Below, in pieces: positions 4,694-11,333 of a stretch of DNA of 11,364 bases. The first letter of the stretch is position 1, and each line of letters starts with the position of its first letter. A program made the translations under genes and the position numbers. The stretch is taken from contig QHVY01000195.1 of the NCBI GenBank assembly GCA_003223695.1, positions 1 through 11,364 of the forward strand, in the 5' to 3' direction. A model generated the notes under the pieces. The model saw only the letters and a list, made by a program, of their open reading frames with translations. It was not told where the DNA came from and did no database searches. Source of the DNA: Acidobacteriota bacterium (GTDB lineage Bacteria > Acidobacteriota > Thermoanaerobaculia > Gp7-AA8).

Positions 4694-7518
4694 CAGAGTG
4701 GCACGCTCGCAAGAGCCGTGCGAACTTCATTCTGCTGCGCCACGATCTGCTCGCGAAGCTTCTGATAATCGGGATCGCTCTGCAGAAAGGCAAACAGCGG
4801 ATTGGAAAGGATGTAACTCGAGGTCGGCTCCTTGCGGGCGGCTGCCTTTTGCAGCGCGTCGAGGACGCCCTTTGAATCGCCGCTGATCACTGCCACCTCG
4901 GCTACGTTCGTGAAGTAGTCATCTCCAGGTTTCGACCCTGCCAGCGCCGCTTTCAGCTCGTTGTCCGCATCGGCCTTGGCACCGGATTGCGCGGCGAGAT
5001 AGGCCTTCAGAATGTGCAGCCCGTAATTTGGATCGCTCTCCTGCAGCTTTTTCAGCTCCAGCTCGGCAATCGACGTGGAGTGGCGGAGCACCGCGAGCTT
5101 CCCGATTTTCAAAGCGAGCGCGGGATTGTTCTGGACTTTCTCTTCGACCGTGTAGTAGTTCTGCACCGCATCGTCGATCTTGCCATTTGCCAACAGCAAG
5201 TCCGGGGATTGAATACTTGCCGCAGCCGGTGTGGTGGACAGCCGCTGCAGCGCTGAGTTGAATTTTGCGGTGTCACCTGCCGACCAGGCGTAGCGGCCGA
5301 CGACGTTCAGCGCCTCGAGATCCGACGGATCTTTGCGGAGAATGGCTGCGTAGCCGCCGATTGCAGACGGAAGGTCGCCTGTTTTCAGACCGGATCGCGC
5401 GACCATTCTCGCCGCATCGAGATTCGCCGCATCGGTGGCGAGAACGCGTTTCGCGGCCGCAACCGCGTCGGCTTCTTTGCCTCGAGCGGTGAAAAAGCGC
5501 ATGGCCATCAACTGCGCGGGCATCAGATTCGGATCCGCTTTGATTGCCGCTCGCAACGATGTCTCGGTTTTCGCGGGATCATTCGCCGCATTCGCGACGA
5601 CTGCATCGGCAAACGCGTTGTAGGCGGCGGCCGTCGATGGTGTACGCTGCGGCAAGCCGAGCTGCTTCGAGACGAATTGCACGACGGTCTGGATGCCGCT
5701 CGCCGCGTCTAGCATCGGTACGGCCGTCGATCCCGTGACGATCTCCGGGCCGGTTGTTCCGCCGCGAATCGTTGCCGTGAATGCGGTCACGTCCGGCCCG
5801 GGATTGTCCGCGACGCGCACATCAGGAATGGCGCGCAGCATTTCAATCGTCGTGAGCCGCACTTGATTTGCGCGATCAGCAAGCGTCGGATCCGTTCCTT
5901 CGACAGCGAACGGCTGCAGGAAAATGCCCTTCGGTCCGCTCTCGACGTGAACACCCTTCGTTGTCGTGGTTGCTACAGGAGTGTGGTCGCCCTTTGATTT
6001 CGAGAACAGCAGCATGCCCGCGCCGCCAAGCACGACGACAGCGACTGCCGCCACCGCAGCGAGAATCATCGTTTTTTTCTTCTTTGCCGCGGCGAGCATC
6101 GCCGCCTGTGCAGCAGCTTCTTCCTCGGCTCCGACTTCCTCCTCCGGCTCTTCCTCGACGACAACCGGTGGCGGCGGTTCCGCAGGAACAATTGTGTAGA
6201 GCTTCACACCCGCTTTCGCGCCGCTATCGCGCAGACGCACGCTTCCTCTGCCGCGCTTTGTGAACTCCTCGGAGATGAAAAGCTTCATCGGCGGAAGGTT
6301 CTGCAGCACCTCAATCGCTTTGTCGATTGCTGCACCAATGACCTTACCGTCGCGAACCTCGATCTCGCCCGCATGTAGCAAAAGGCGGACGGGAATCGGA
6401 TTCGCGCCCTGCTGGTCGGGAGAAAAATCGAATTCGCCTTTGCGGCCGGCCTCGAGCGCGGCGTCGACGCTGGGCAATTGGGCGATCAAACGCGGTCCAA
6501 ATGGATCGAGGACCTCTCCGTCGAACAAGTACACTGCCTCACCTAGAACTTGTTGCATGCGGGCAGCGGCCTTAGTGTCCGCCTCACCCGCGACATCAGC
6601 GATAAAAAGAATTGCGCTTCGAGCCTTGCCTGCCTGTTGCGGTGCAGCGGCGGCAGGCTTCGAGAGCGCGCTAACGAATTTCTGTGCTTCCGGATCCGCG
6701 CGCATGATCTCATCGAGCATCGATTTCGCATCTTTATGCCGGCGGAATGCATCTTTGAATAGACAGCGTCCCATGACGCCGAGGACCGCGTTGTCGATGT
6801 TGGGATTGATGGACTTTGGCGAGGGCGGCTGCTCCTCAACGACTTTGCGCGCGATCTCGGCCGCGTTCGTGCCTTGATAGGCCAAACGGCCGGTCGCAGC
6901 TTCGTATAGAACCAGTCCGAGCGAAAAAATGTCGGTCTGCGGCGTTAACGGCTGATTCGTAATCTGCTCCGGCGCCATGTACGACACGGAACGCGCGTCG
7001 TTGCCTTTCTGCTGAAAGGCAGACGGCTGCCCTTGACGTGGCAGCAGATTGCTGAGATTCAGCCCGCACAACTTCGCCCCACCGTTTGCGGTGAGGATGA
7101 TCGAATCGCCCGTGATGTTTCCGTGCACGATGTTCTTCGCGTGCAGGAGCTTGACCGCGTCAACGATCTGATACGCGACGCGGAAAAACTCGGTGCGATC
7201 GAGCGGTTTGTTTCGAACGCGCGCGGAAATCGGCTGCCCGTCGATCCACTCCATGACAAGAATCAGCGCATCGCCGGCTGGGGCGACTTCCTGGATGTTC
7301 ACCAGCGACGCGTGGTAGAGCGCAGCGCCGAGGCGGACGTCGCGGACGAGGGCCTCACGGCGCGCGGCGTCCTTGGGCAATTGTCGCGATAAAAGCTTGA
7401 TCGCGACCTTTTTACCCTTGCGCGTGTCCTCGGCCTGCCACACAGACGTGCCGACACGCTGCCCAACTTTGTAATTGAGCAGAGCACCGCCCGGTGAGAA
7501 CGGGTCTGTGGACGCCAT
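4693..7518 (-). CDS. Membrane pseudokinase with degenerate cyclase-like domain, TolB-like segment and TPR repeats
   Basis: A 941-residue protein. Residues about 17-280 have a Pkn-type kinase fold: VAIK lysine K41, APE at 182-184 and D196 in TDIFSLGLVLYE. However, the catalytic loop is HGN (132-134) with T136 and S139 in place of the usual Lys and Asn, DFG is G152-L-N, and the glycine loop is shortened (RVGTSVW). Catalysis is unlikely. Residues about 300-445 resemble a class III adenylate/guanylate cyclase domain: AILFIADVAG with metal Asp D308, FDGEVLDPFGPRL where the second metal Asp is replaced, LLLHAGEI and LFISEEF. An acidic, proline-rich linker and KKKK precede a single membrane helix (about 483-505). 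The outside part has a TolB/FlgO-like piece (about 530-585, GIFLQPF) and TPR-like helices (about 630-930). ATG 7518 is chosen over the ATG at 7572 because TATAAT lies 6 nt upstream of it and the longer frame would read through the repeat. The stop overlaps the pterin-enzyme start. Confidence 0.9.
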   Translation of the reverse strand: MASTDPFSPGGALLNYKVGQRVGTSVWQAEDTRKGKKVAIKLLSRQLPKDAARREALVRDVRLGAALYHASLVNIQEVAPAGDALILVMEWIDGQPISARVRNKPLDRTEFFRVAYQIVDAVKLLHAKNIVHGNITGDSIILTANGGAKLCGLNLSNLLPRQGQPSAFQQKGNDARSVSYMAPEQITNQPLTPQTDIFSLGLVLYEAATGRLAYQGTNAAEIARKVVEEQPPSPKSINPNIDNAVLGVMGRCLFKDAFRRHKDAKSMLDEIMRADPEAQKFVSALSKPAAAAPQQAGKARSAILFIADVAGEADTKAAARMQQVLGEAVYLFDGEVLDPFGPRLIAQLPSVDAALEAGRKGEFDFSPDQQGANPIPVRLLLHAGEIEVRDGKVIGAAIDKAIEVLQNLPPMKLFISEEFTKRGRGSVRLRDSGAKAGVKLYTIVPAEPPPPVVVEEEPEEEVGAEEEAAAQAAMLAAAKKKKTMILAAVAAVAVVVLGGAGMLLFSKSKGDHTPVATTTTKGVHVESGPKGIFLQPFAVEGTDPTLADRANQVRLTTIEMLRAIPDVRVADNPGPDVTAFTATIRGGTTGPEIVTGSTAVPMLDAASGIQTVVQFVSKQLGLPQRTPSTAAAYNAFADAVVANAANDPAKTETSLRAAIKADPNLMPAQLMAMRFFTARGKEADAVAAAKRVLATDAANLDAARMVARSGLKTGDLPSAIGGYAAILRKDPSDLEALNVVGRYAWSAGDTAKFNSALQRLSTTPAAASIQSPDLLLANGKIDDAVQNYYTVEEKVQNNPALALKIGKLAVLRHSTSIAELELKKLQESDPNYGLHILKAYLAAQSGAKADADNELKAALAGSKPGDDYFTNVAEVAVISGDSKGVLDALQKAAARKEPTSSYILSNPLFAFLQSDPDYQKLREQIVAQQNEVRTALASVPL

Positions 7519-7524
7519 AGGGAG

Positions 7525-7530
7525 ATTATA
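7525..7530 (-). promoter_or_regulatory. -10 box (TATAAT) of the pseudokinase gene, leaderless geometry
   Basis: On the minus strand a perfect TATAAT is followed by CTCCCT and then the ATG at 7518, so transcription would begin at or next to the start codon. There is no Shine-Dalgarno sequence. The expected -35 position falls in the edge of the REPIN-like palindrome (about 7546-7554), where no TTGACA-like match exists. Confidence 0.6.
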
Positions 7531-7542
7531 TTTGATGATGCT

Positions 7543-7606
7543 TCTGTAGGGCACGGCTGCGCCGTGCCGCATTCCGGTTCGGCACGACGCGGTCGTGCCC
7601 TACAGA
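7543..7606. repeat. REPIN-like element, copy 1
   Basis: Two hairpins face each other inside one 64-bp dyad. GTAG (7546-7549) is followed by GGCACGGC-TGC-GCCGTGCC (7550-7568). After a 12-nt spacer, GGCACGAC-GCG-GTCGTGCC (7581-7599) is followed by CTAC (7600-7603). A GTAG tetranucleotide next to a hairpin, paired head-to-head, is the hallmark of REP doublets (REPINs/BIMEs) mobilised by RAYT-type Y1 transposases. The two stems differ by a compensated G-C to A-T pair. No RAYT gene is in this window. Confidence 0.8.
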
Positions 7607-7707
7607 GCGGCGATGTGCACCAGCTCGGCGCCGCTCTCGACGGTTTGCCCGGCTTCGACGAAGACCTCATCGACGATGCCTTCCGTCGGCGCCTGAATCT
7701 CGTTCTC
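7600..7707 (-). pseudogene. Duplicated 3' fragment of the biotin carrier gene
   Basis: This fragment encodes residues 133-167 of the carrier protein (starting ENEIQAPTEG and ending HIAAL) plus the TAG stop at 7602-7600. It has no start codon of its own. It lacks the EAMKM segment with the biotinylated lysine, so it cannot be a functional carrier. It arose with the 172-bp tandem duplication and lies downstream of the intact gene on the same strand. The only difference from the parent within the coding part is one g/a change at 7678. Confidence 0.85.
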
Positions 7708-7713
7708 TCGAAT

Positions 7714-7885
7714 TGATGCTTCTGTAGGGCACGGCTGCGCCGTGCCGCATTCCGGTTCGGCACGACGCAGTCGTGCCCTACAGAGCGGCGATGTGCACCA
7801 GCTCGGCGCCGCTCTCGACGGTTTGCCCGGCTTCGACGAAGACCTCATCGACGATACCTTCCGTCGGCGCCTGAATCTCGTTCTC
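7714..7885. repeat. 172-bp tandem direct repeat, unit 2
   Basis: This is the second unit of the duplication and includes the genuine 3' end of the biotin-carrier gene (7778-7885) and its REPIN-like element. To its right the sequence continues into the intact gene. To its left, TCGAAT joins it to unit 1. Confidence 0.95.
7721..7784. repeat. REPIN-like element, copy 2, overlapping the biotin-carrier stop codon
   Basis: It has the same structure as copy 1: GTAG-hairpin, 12-nt spacer, hairpin-CTAC. The single difference from copy 1 (7769) lies in a hairpin loop and does not disturb pairing. The CTAC end (7778-7781) reads GTAG on the minus strand and contains the TAG stop (7780-7778) of the biotin-carrier gene. 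The flanking CTG codon for its last leucine is also part of the dyad. Confidence 0.8.
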
Positions 7886-8281
7886 CATTTTCATCGCCTC
7901 GAGAACGACGAGGCCCGCGCCTTTGCGCACGGCGTCGCCTTTGTGCACCATCACGCGAACGATGCGGCCGGGCATGAGCGCCCTGATCGCGCCTCCCGCT
8001 CCCATCTCGTCCTCGATACGCTTCCGCTTGAGCGAGAGCGGATCGGTGATGTCGACGTGAACGGTGGAGTCGGCGAGGCTGATCTCGTGCATGGTGCCGT
8101 CGCGATGGTGGATCAACGCCAATTGCGTTCCGTCCTCGAGGCGAAACGACCGCAGAAAACGTCCCGCCTCAGCGAGATCGACGATGAACCAGCGCTCTCC
8201 GACGCGAACGCGATATCCGCTCGCAAGACGCTCGACCTCAATCGGAATTTCTTCGCCCGCATGACGGGCAATGAATTTCAC
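7778..8281 (-). CDS. Biotin carrier subunit (BT/BCCP part) of an acyl-CoA carboxylase
   Basis: The 167-residue product has an N-terminal region (about 1-95) resembling the linker/BT region of PCC or MCC alpha subunits. It is followed by a biotinyl domain (about 97-167) with EAMKM and biotin-accepting lysine K131. The start is GTG at 8281, which overlaps the biotin-carboxylase TGA (GTGA); the frame is open further upstream, but the longer version would run into the carboxylase gene. The protein would shuttle carboxybiotin from the upstream carboxylase to a carboxyltransferase that is not in this window. The final Leu codon and TAG stop lie in a REPIN-like repeat, and the 3' end is duplicated downstream. 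Confidence 0.9.
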   Translation of the reverse strand: MKFIARHAGEEIPIEVERLASGYRVRVGERWFIVDLAEAGRFLRSFRLEDGTQLALIHHRDGTMHEISLADSTVHVDITDPLSLKRKRIEDEMGAGGAIRALMPGRIVRVMVHKGDAVRKGAGLVVLEAMKMENEIQAPTEGIVDEVFVEAGQTVESGAELVHIAAL

Positions 8282-9765
8282 AACCGGTCCTTCAGCGCTT
8301 CGGCCCGCCCGGCGTGTTTCCACGGCGAATCGCCGTTCTCCGGCAATCGCACCTGCTGCGACTCTTCAAACGCGAGGATCGCCGCGGCGGCGATCGCCGC
8401 GTCGACACTGCCGTTTCCGCTGCGCTCTTTCGTGAGCTCGGCGAGATTGCGGTCGAGAAAGCCGGTATCGAATTTCGCGGCAGCGAAATCGGGGTGACTC
8501 ATGAGAGCAGTGAAAAACGGAATCGTCGTCTCGATGCCTTCGACGCGATATTCGATCAGCGCGCGGCGCATGCGAGCGATGGCGTCCGCGCGCGTCGGAG
8601 CGTGGCAGATCAATTTCGACAGCATCGGATCGTAGAACACGGGAACGATGTAGCCGGAATAGACACCGTTGTCGTTACGCACGCCCGGACCTTGTGGAAG
8701 GTTCATGTACCGAATCAATCCCGGCGAAGGCGCGAAGTTCCGCGACGGATCCTCGGCGTAAATGCGGCACTCGATCGCGTGGCCGCTCGGTTTGATGTCG
8801 CCCAGGGCCAGTTTCTCGCCGCGCGCGACGCGCAGTTGCTCCTTCACCAGATCGATACCCCAAACCATCTCAGTCACCGGATGCTCGACCTGTAGACGCG
8901 TATTCATCTCGAGGAAATAGAACTGCCGATCGGGTCCCATCAAGCATTCGATCGTGCCGGTGGAGTAGTAATTCACCGCCTTCGCCGCTCGGACGGCCAT
9001 GTCGCCGAGCTTTTGCCGCAGCGCTTCATCCACGATGGGAGAAGGACATTCTTCGACGACTTTTTGATGACGCCGCTGCAGCGTGCATTCCCGCTCGCCA
9101 ATGTGCAGTAGATTTCCATGTTGGTCGCCGAGCACCTGCACTTCGATGTGACGTGGAGAGGCGATGAATTTTTCCGCGTAGACGGCGCTGTCGCCGAAAA
9201 ATGATTGCGCCTCACTGGTCACGCGTTCAAATGCGGGGTGAAGATCATCCTCGCGCTCAACGAAGCGGAGTCCCTTCCCACCTCCGCCCGCACTCGCCTT
9301 GATCATGATCGGAAGGCCAACGTTGCGCGCAAACGCGGCGATCTCGTCGAAGGATCGGACAGGCTCTGTTAGGCCGGGCACGACTGGAACTCCGGCCGCC
9401 TGCATTCGCTGGCGCGATTCGGTCTTCGATCCCATCGCATCGATCGATTCCGCGGACGGGCCGACAAAAATCAGACCTTCGTCGATGCATGCCCGCGCGA
9501 AAGAGGCGTTCTCCGCGAGAAAGCCATAGCCGGGGTGGATCGCGTCAGCGCCGGCTTTCTTCGCGGCGTCGATGATGCGATCGATGCGCAGATAGCTCTC
9601 CCGCGACGGAGCGGGCCCGATCGGCATCGCCTGATCGGCGTAGAGAACATGCAGCGCGGCGCGATCCGGCTCCGAATAGACAGCAACGGTCGAATATCCG
9701 AGCTCGCGGCAGGCGCGAATCACCCGCACCGCGATTTCGCCTCGATTAGCGATCAGAACCTTCAC
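8278..9765 (-). CDS. accC: Biotin carboxylase subunit of an acyl-CoA carboxylase
   Basis: This ATP-grasp enzyme carboxylates biotin using ATP and bicarbonate. The N-terminal domain MKVLIANRGEIAVRVIRA is canonical. The glycine loop is KASAGGGGKG (156-165). HIEVQVLGD and GERECTLQRRHQK follow, then the metal and catalytic block E286-MNTRLQVEHPVTE with R290. At 495 residues it is longer than the roughly 450 residues of E. coli AccC. The extra C-terminus (SPWKHAGRAEALKDRL) resembles the bridge to the BT domain in fused PCC/MCC alpha subunits. The true substrate class (acetyl-, propionyl-, methylcrotonyl- or another acyl-CoA) is therefore open, and the symbol accC is nominal. The start is GTG at 9765, with TACAAT 8 nt upstream and no Shine-Dalgarno sequence. 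It overlaps the carrier gene by 4 nt. Confidence 0.95.
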   Translation of the reverse strand: MKVLIANRGEIAVRVIRACRELGYSTVAVYSEPDRAALHVLYADQAMPIGPAPSRESYLRIDRIIDAAKKAGADAIHPGYGFLAENASFARACIDEGLIFVGPSAESIDAMGSKTESRQRMQAAGVPVVPGLTEPVRSFDEIAAFARNVGLPIMIKASAGGGGKGLRFVEREDDLHPAFERVTSEAQSFFGDSAVYAEKFIASPRHIEVQVLGDQHGNLLHIGERECTLQRRHQKVVEECPSPIVDEALRQKLGDMAVRAAKAVNYYSTGTIECLMGPDRQFYFLEMNTRLQVEHPVTEMVWGIDLVKEQLRVARGEKLALGDIKPSGHAIECRIYAEDPSRNFAPSPGLIRYMNLPQGPGVRNDNGVYSGYIVPVFYDPMLSKLICHAPTRADAIARMRRALIEYRVEGIETTIPFFTALMSHPDFAAAKFDTGFLDRNLAELTKERSGNGSVDAAIAAAAILAFEESQQVRLPENGDSPWKHAGRAEALKDRL

Positions 9766-9773
9766 GGCGCGTC

Positions 9774-9779
9774 ATTGTA
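9774..9779 (-). promoter_or_regulatory. -10 box (TACAAT) for the biotin carboxylase operon
   Basis: On the minus strand TACAAT is followed by 8 nt and then the GTG at 9765, predicting a leaderless or almost leaderless transcript. It overlaps the oppositely oriented TATGAT (9778-9783) by two bases inside a 25-bp intergenic gap, so the two promoters could not both be occupied at once. Confidence 0.5.
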
Positions 9780-9783
9780 TGAT
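9778..9783 (+). promoter_or_regulatory. -10 box (TATGAT) for the small gene at 9791
   Basis: TATGAT is followed by 7 nt and then the ATG at 9791. This argues for 9791 over the in-frame ATGs at 9779 and 9782, which would lie inside the -10 box. No Shine-Dalgarno sequence precedes 9791. Confidence 0.5.
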
Positions 9784-9790
9784 GCGCCGC

Positions 9791-10111
9791 ATGCCTGCCG
9801 AGCAGATCAAGGATCAACGCCAGCAGATCCTCTCCGGAGTGGTGGAAACACTGATCAACGACCTGAAAAGCGGAAATGGCGATCGTGACCGCCGCCGTCA
9901 GGTCGAGGAGTGGATGCGCACACTGGCGGAGAAATATCCGGAGTTCAAAATCGAGGTGGGTCTGCGCGATTACTATCTCGCCGAGGCCGAGCGGCTGCGC
10001 GGCGAGTTCGACAAGACGGCGGACCTGACAGAGAAGCTGTCCCTTGGCCGCAACATCGAGTCGTTTCTCGATCGGGCGGCCGAGTACGAGCGGAGAATTA
10101 CAGGTCGGTAG
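9791..10111 (+). CDS. Small charged helical protein of unknown function
   Basis: Not recognised. The 106-residue product is rich in Arg, Glu, Asp and Lys and appears almost wholly alpha-helical. Features are IKDQRQQILSGVVETLINDL, an RDRRRQVEEWMRTLAEKYPEF stretch, and a C-terminal NIESFLDRAAEYERRITGR. There is no signal peptide, membrane helix, cysteine motif or helix-turn-helix that I can identify. The start at 9791 is inferred from the -10 box; the frame is also open from 9779. It is divergent from biotin carboxylase and convergent with the tRNA-Leu gene, whose 3' end lies 2 nt past its stop, so read-through would run antisense to the tRNA. Confidence 0.7.
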   Translation: MPAEQIKDQRQQILSGVVETLINDLKSGNGDRDRRRQVEEWMRTLAEKYPEFKIEVGLRDYYLAEAERLRGEFDKTADLTEKLSLGRNIESFLDRAAEYERRITGR

Positions 10112-10113
10112 GA

Positions 10114-10198
<85 letters not shown>

Positions 10199-10207
10199 AT
10201 CAAAGAG

Positions 10208-10495
10208 CTATCGCTTTGCCGGCGACGTCGGAGCGGCCTTCGTGCCGCTCATGACCGAGCCTCGCGGACGCGCCTGCAGAACCGCGAGAGCCATGGACGT
10301 GATAACAAATAGTATGAAAAATGTAGTCGTTAATTTGTGCAAAAGTGTCGTGGCGCCGCGCGCGCCGAACGCTGTCTGCGATCCGCCGCCGCCGAACGCA
10401 CCCGCCAGATCGGCACCTTTCCCTTGCTGGACGAGAACGACCAGGATCAGAAAGATGCTGATGATGACGTGCAAAACGACGAGGAGTACTGTCAT
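10208..10495 (-). CDS. secG: Preprotein translocase subunit SecG
   Basis: A small inner-membrane component of SecYEG that assists protein export. The 95-residue product has two hydrophobic helices (about residues 3-22 and 54-74). They are joined by the hallmark loop LVQQGKGADLAGAFGGGGSQTAFGARG, ending in a short basic tail. The ATG at 10495 is preceded by CGGAGA (minus strand) 4 nt upstream, a usable ribosome binding site. It sits between tpiA (67-nt gap) and tRNA-Leu(GAG), an arrangement with partial synteny in other bacteria. Confidence 0.96.
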   Translation of the reverse strand: MTVLLVVLHVIISIFLILVVLVQQGKGADLAGAFGGGGSQTAFGARGATTLLHKLTTTFFILFVITSMALAVLQARPRGSVMSGTKAAPTSPAKR

Positions 10496-10562
10496 GGATT
10501 CTCCGAAGCAGTGCTGCTAACGAGTCGCGGCGTGGAATTCTTCCAGCAAACAGCCGCGGCCG

Positions 10563-11303
10563 TCAAGATTGACCGAGGTTTGCGACACCTTCGCAAATCA
10601 TTGAAAACTTGAGCGGATCAAGACTGGCGCCGCCGACTAGGTATCCATCGACGTCGCCGTTTTCGCAAAGGTCGGCAAGGTTGTCGGGCGTGACGCTGCC
10701 GCCGTACAGAATCGGAGTATTTTTCGCGTGCCGCGCAGGCCAGAAGCGGGTCAGCGCCTCGCGAATCTCAGTCACCATCTCCGCGACCATTGCGCCAGTG
10801 GCATTGCGGCCCGTGCCGATCGCCCACACCGGCTCATAGGCGATCACCACCTCCGCAGCGCGATCGAGCGGCGGCACGGCCGACAGCTTGATCTGATTGG
10901 CCACGAAGGTCGCCGCCCCACCGCTGTCGCGTACGTTTTGAGCCTCGCCAACGCAGAGGATCGGCGTCAGTCCGGAGTCGATTGCGACCGCGAGTTTGCG
11001 CGCGATCATCGCATCGTCCTCGCAGAAACTGCTGCGACGTTCGGAGTGGCCGATGATGACGAATGTCGCGCCGCAATCGCGCAGCATCGAAGCCGAAACT
11101 TCGCCAGTGAGCGGCCCCGAGGGCCGGTCGGCGCAATTCTGACCGGCGACCGTGGCTCGCCGGACCAGCTCTTTTACGTACGGAAATGGCGGCGCGATAA
11201 CGACGCGGGCGCCGTCCGGCGCCCGCAGCCGCTGCAGATATGCATCGATGCCTTCGGGCGGCAGATTCATCTTCCAGTTGGCGATGGCGTAGCGGCCGGG
11301 CAT
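10563..11303 (-). CDS. tpiA: Triosephosphate isomerase
   Basis: A glycolytic enzyme interconverting dihydroxyacetone phosphate and glyceraldehyde 3-phosphate. The 246-residue length is typical. Catalytic residues are present: K11 in ANWKMN, H86 in IIGHSERR, and E157 in AYEPVWAIGTG (including the flexible loop 6). The phosphate-binding ILYGGSV and VGGASL motifs follow near the C-terminus. The ATG at 11303 gives the normal N-terminus MPGRYAIANWKMN. No Shine-Dalgarno sequence precedes it. A weak TACACT lies 9 nt upstream and could be a -10 box. First gene of tpiA-secG-tRNA-Leu, divergent from the gene at 11334. Confidence 0.97.
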   Translation of the reverse strand: MPGRYAIANWKMNLPPEGIDAYLQRLRAPDGARVVIAPPFPYVKELVRRATVAGQNCADRPSGPLTGEVSASMLRDCGATFVIIGHSERRSSFCEDDAMIARKLAVAIDSGLTPILCVGEAQNVRDSGGAATFVANQIKLSAVPPLDRAAEVVIAYEPVWAIGTGRNATGAMVAEMVTEIREALTRFWPARHAKNTPILYGGSVTPDNLADLCENGDVDGYLVGGASLDPLKFSMICEGVANLGQS

Positions 11304-11320
11304 GTCGGCGCCAGTGTACC

Positions 11321-11326
11321 TATAAT
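11321..11326 (+). promoter_or_regulatory. -10 box (TATAAT) for the gene starting at 11334
   Basis: A perfect TATAAT lies 7 nt before the ATG at 11334 on the plus strand, the same leaderless geometry as at 7518 and 9791. It sits in the 30-bp gap between tpiA and the divergent gene. No -35 was recognised. Confidence 0.55.
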
Positions 11327-11333
11327 CGACATA

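Larger units (their letters stand above)
7536..7707. repeat. 172-bp tandem direct repeat, unit 1
   Basis: Bases 7536-7707 are repeated at 7714-7885 with a constant offset of 178. I count only two differences: 7591 g versus 7769 a, and 7678 g versus 7856 a. Six bases, TCGAAT (7708-7713), separate the units. The unit contains a few bases of the pseudokinase upstream region, one whole REPIN-like palindrome and the last 35 codons of the biotin-carrier gene. Outer flanks match the genuine neighbours on each side, so this is an in-place tandem duplication with a short filler. Confidence 0.95.

Noticed and set aside
6260..6877. 205-residue plus-strand frame opposite the pseudokinase
   Set aside because: Ser/Ala/Arg-rich shadow of the minus-strand gene; no ribosome binding site and no domain.
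7519..7572. Longer N-terminus for the pseudokinase from the ATG at 7572
   Set aside because: It would be translated from within the REPIN-like repeat, adds no conserved residues, and the TATAAT box lies downstream of that start.
8278..8281. Frameshift breaking a fused biotin-dependent carboxylase alpha subunit
   Set aside because: Both halves are complete, and the GTGA overlap is a normal coupling arrangement used elsewhere in this window. A sequencing error cannot be fully excluded and is listed as a refuting test.
10496..10562. Small gene or regulatory RNA between tpiA and secG
   Set aside because: Only 67 nt, without an open frame, strong hairpin or -10 box that I could support.
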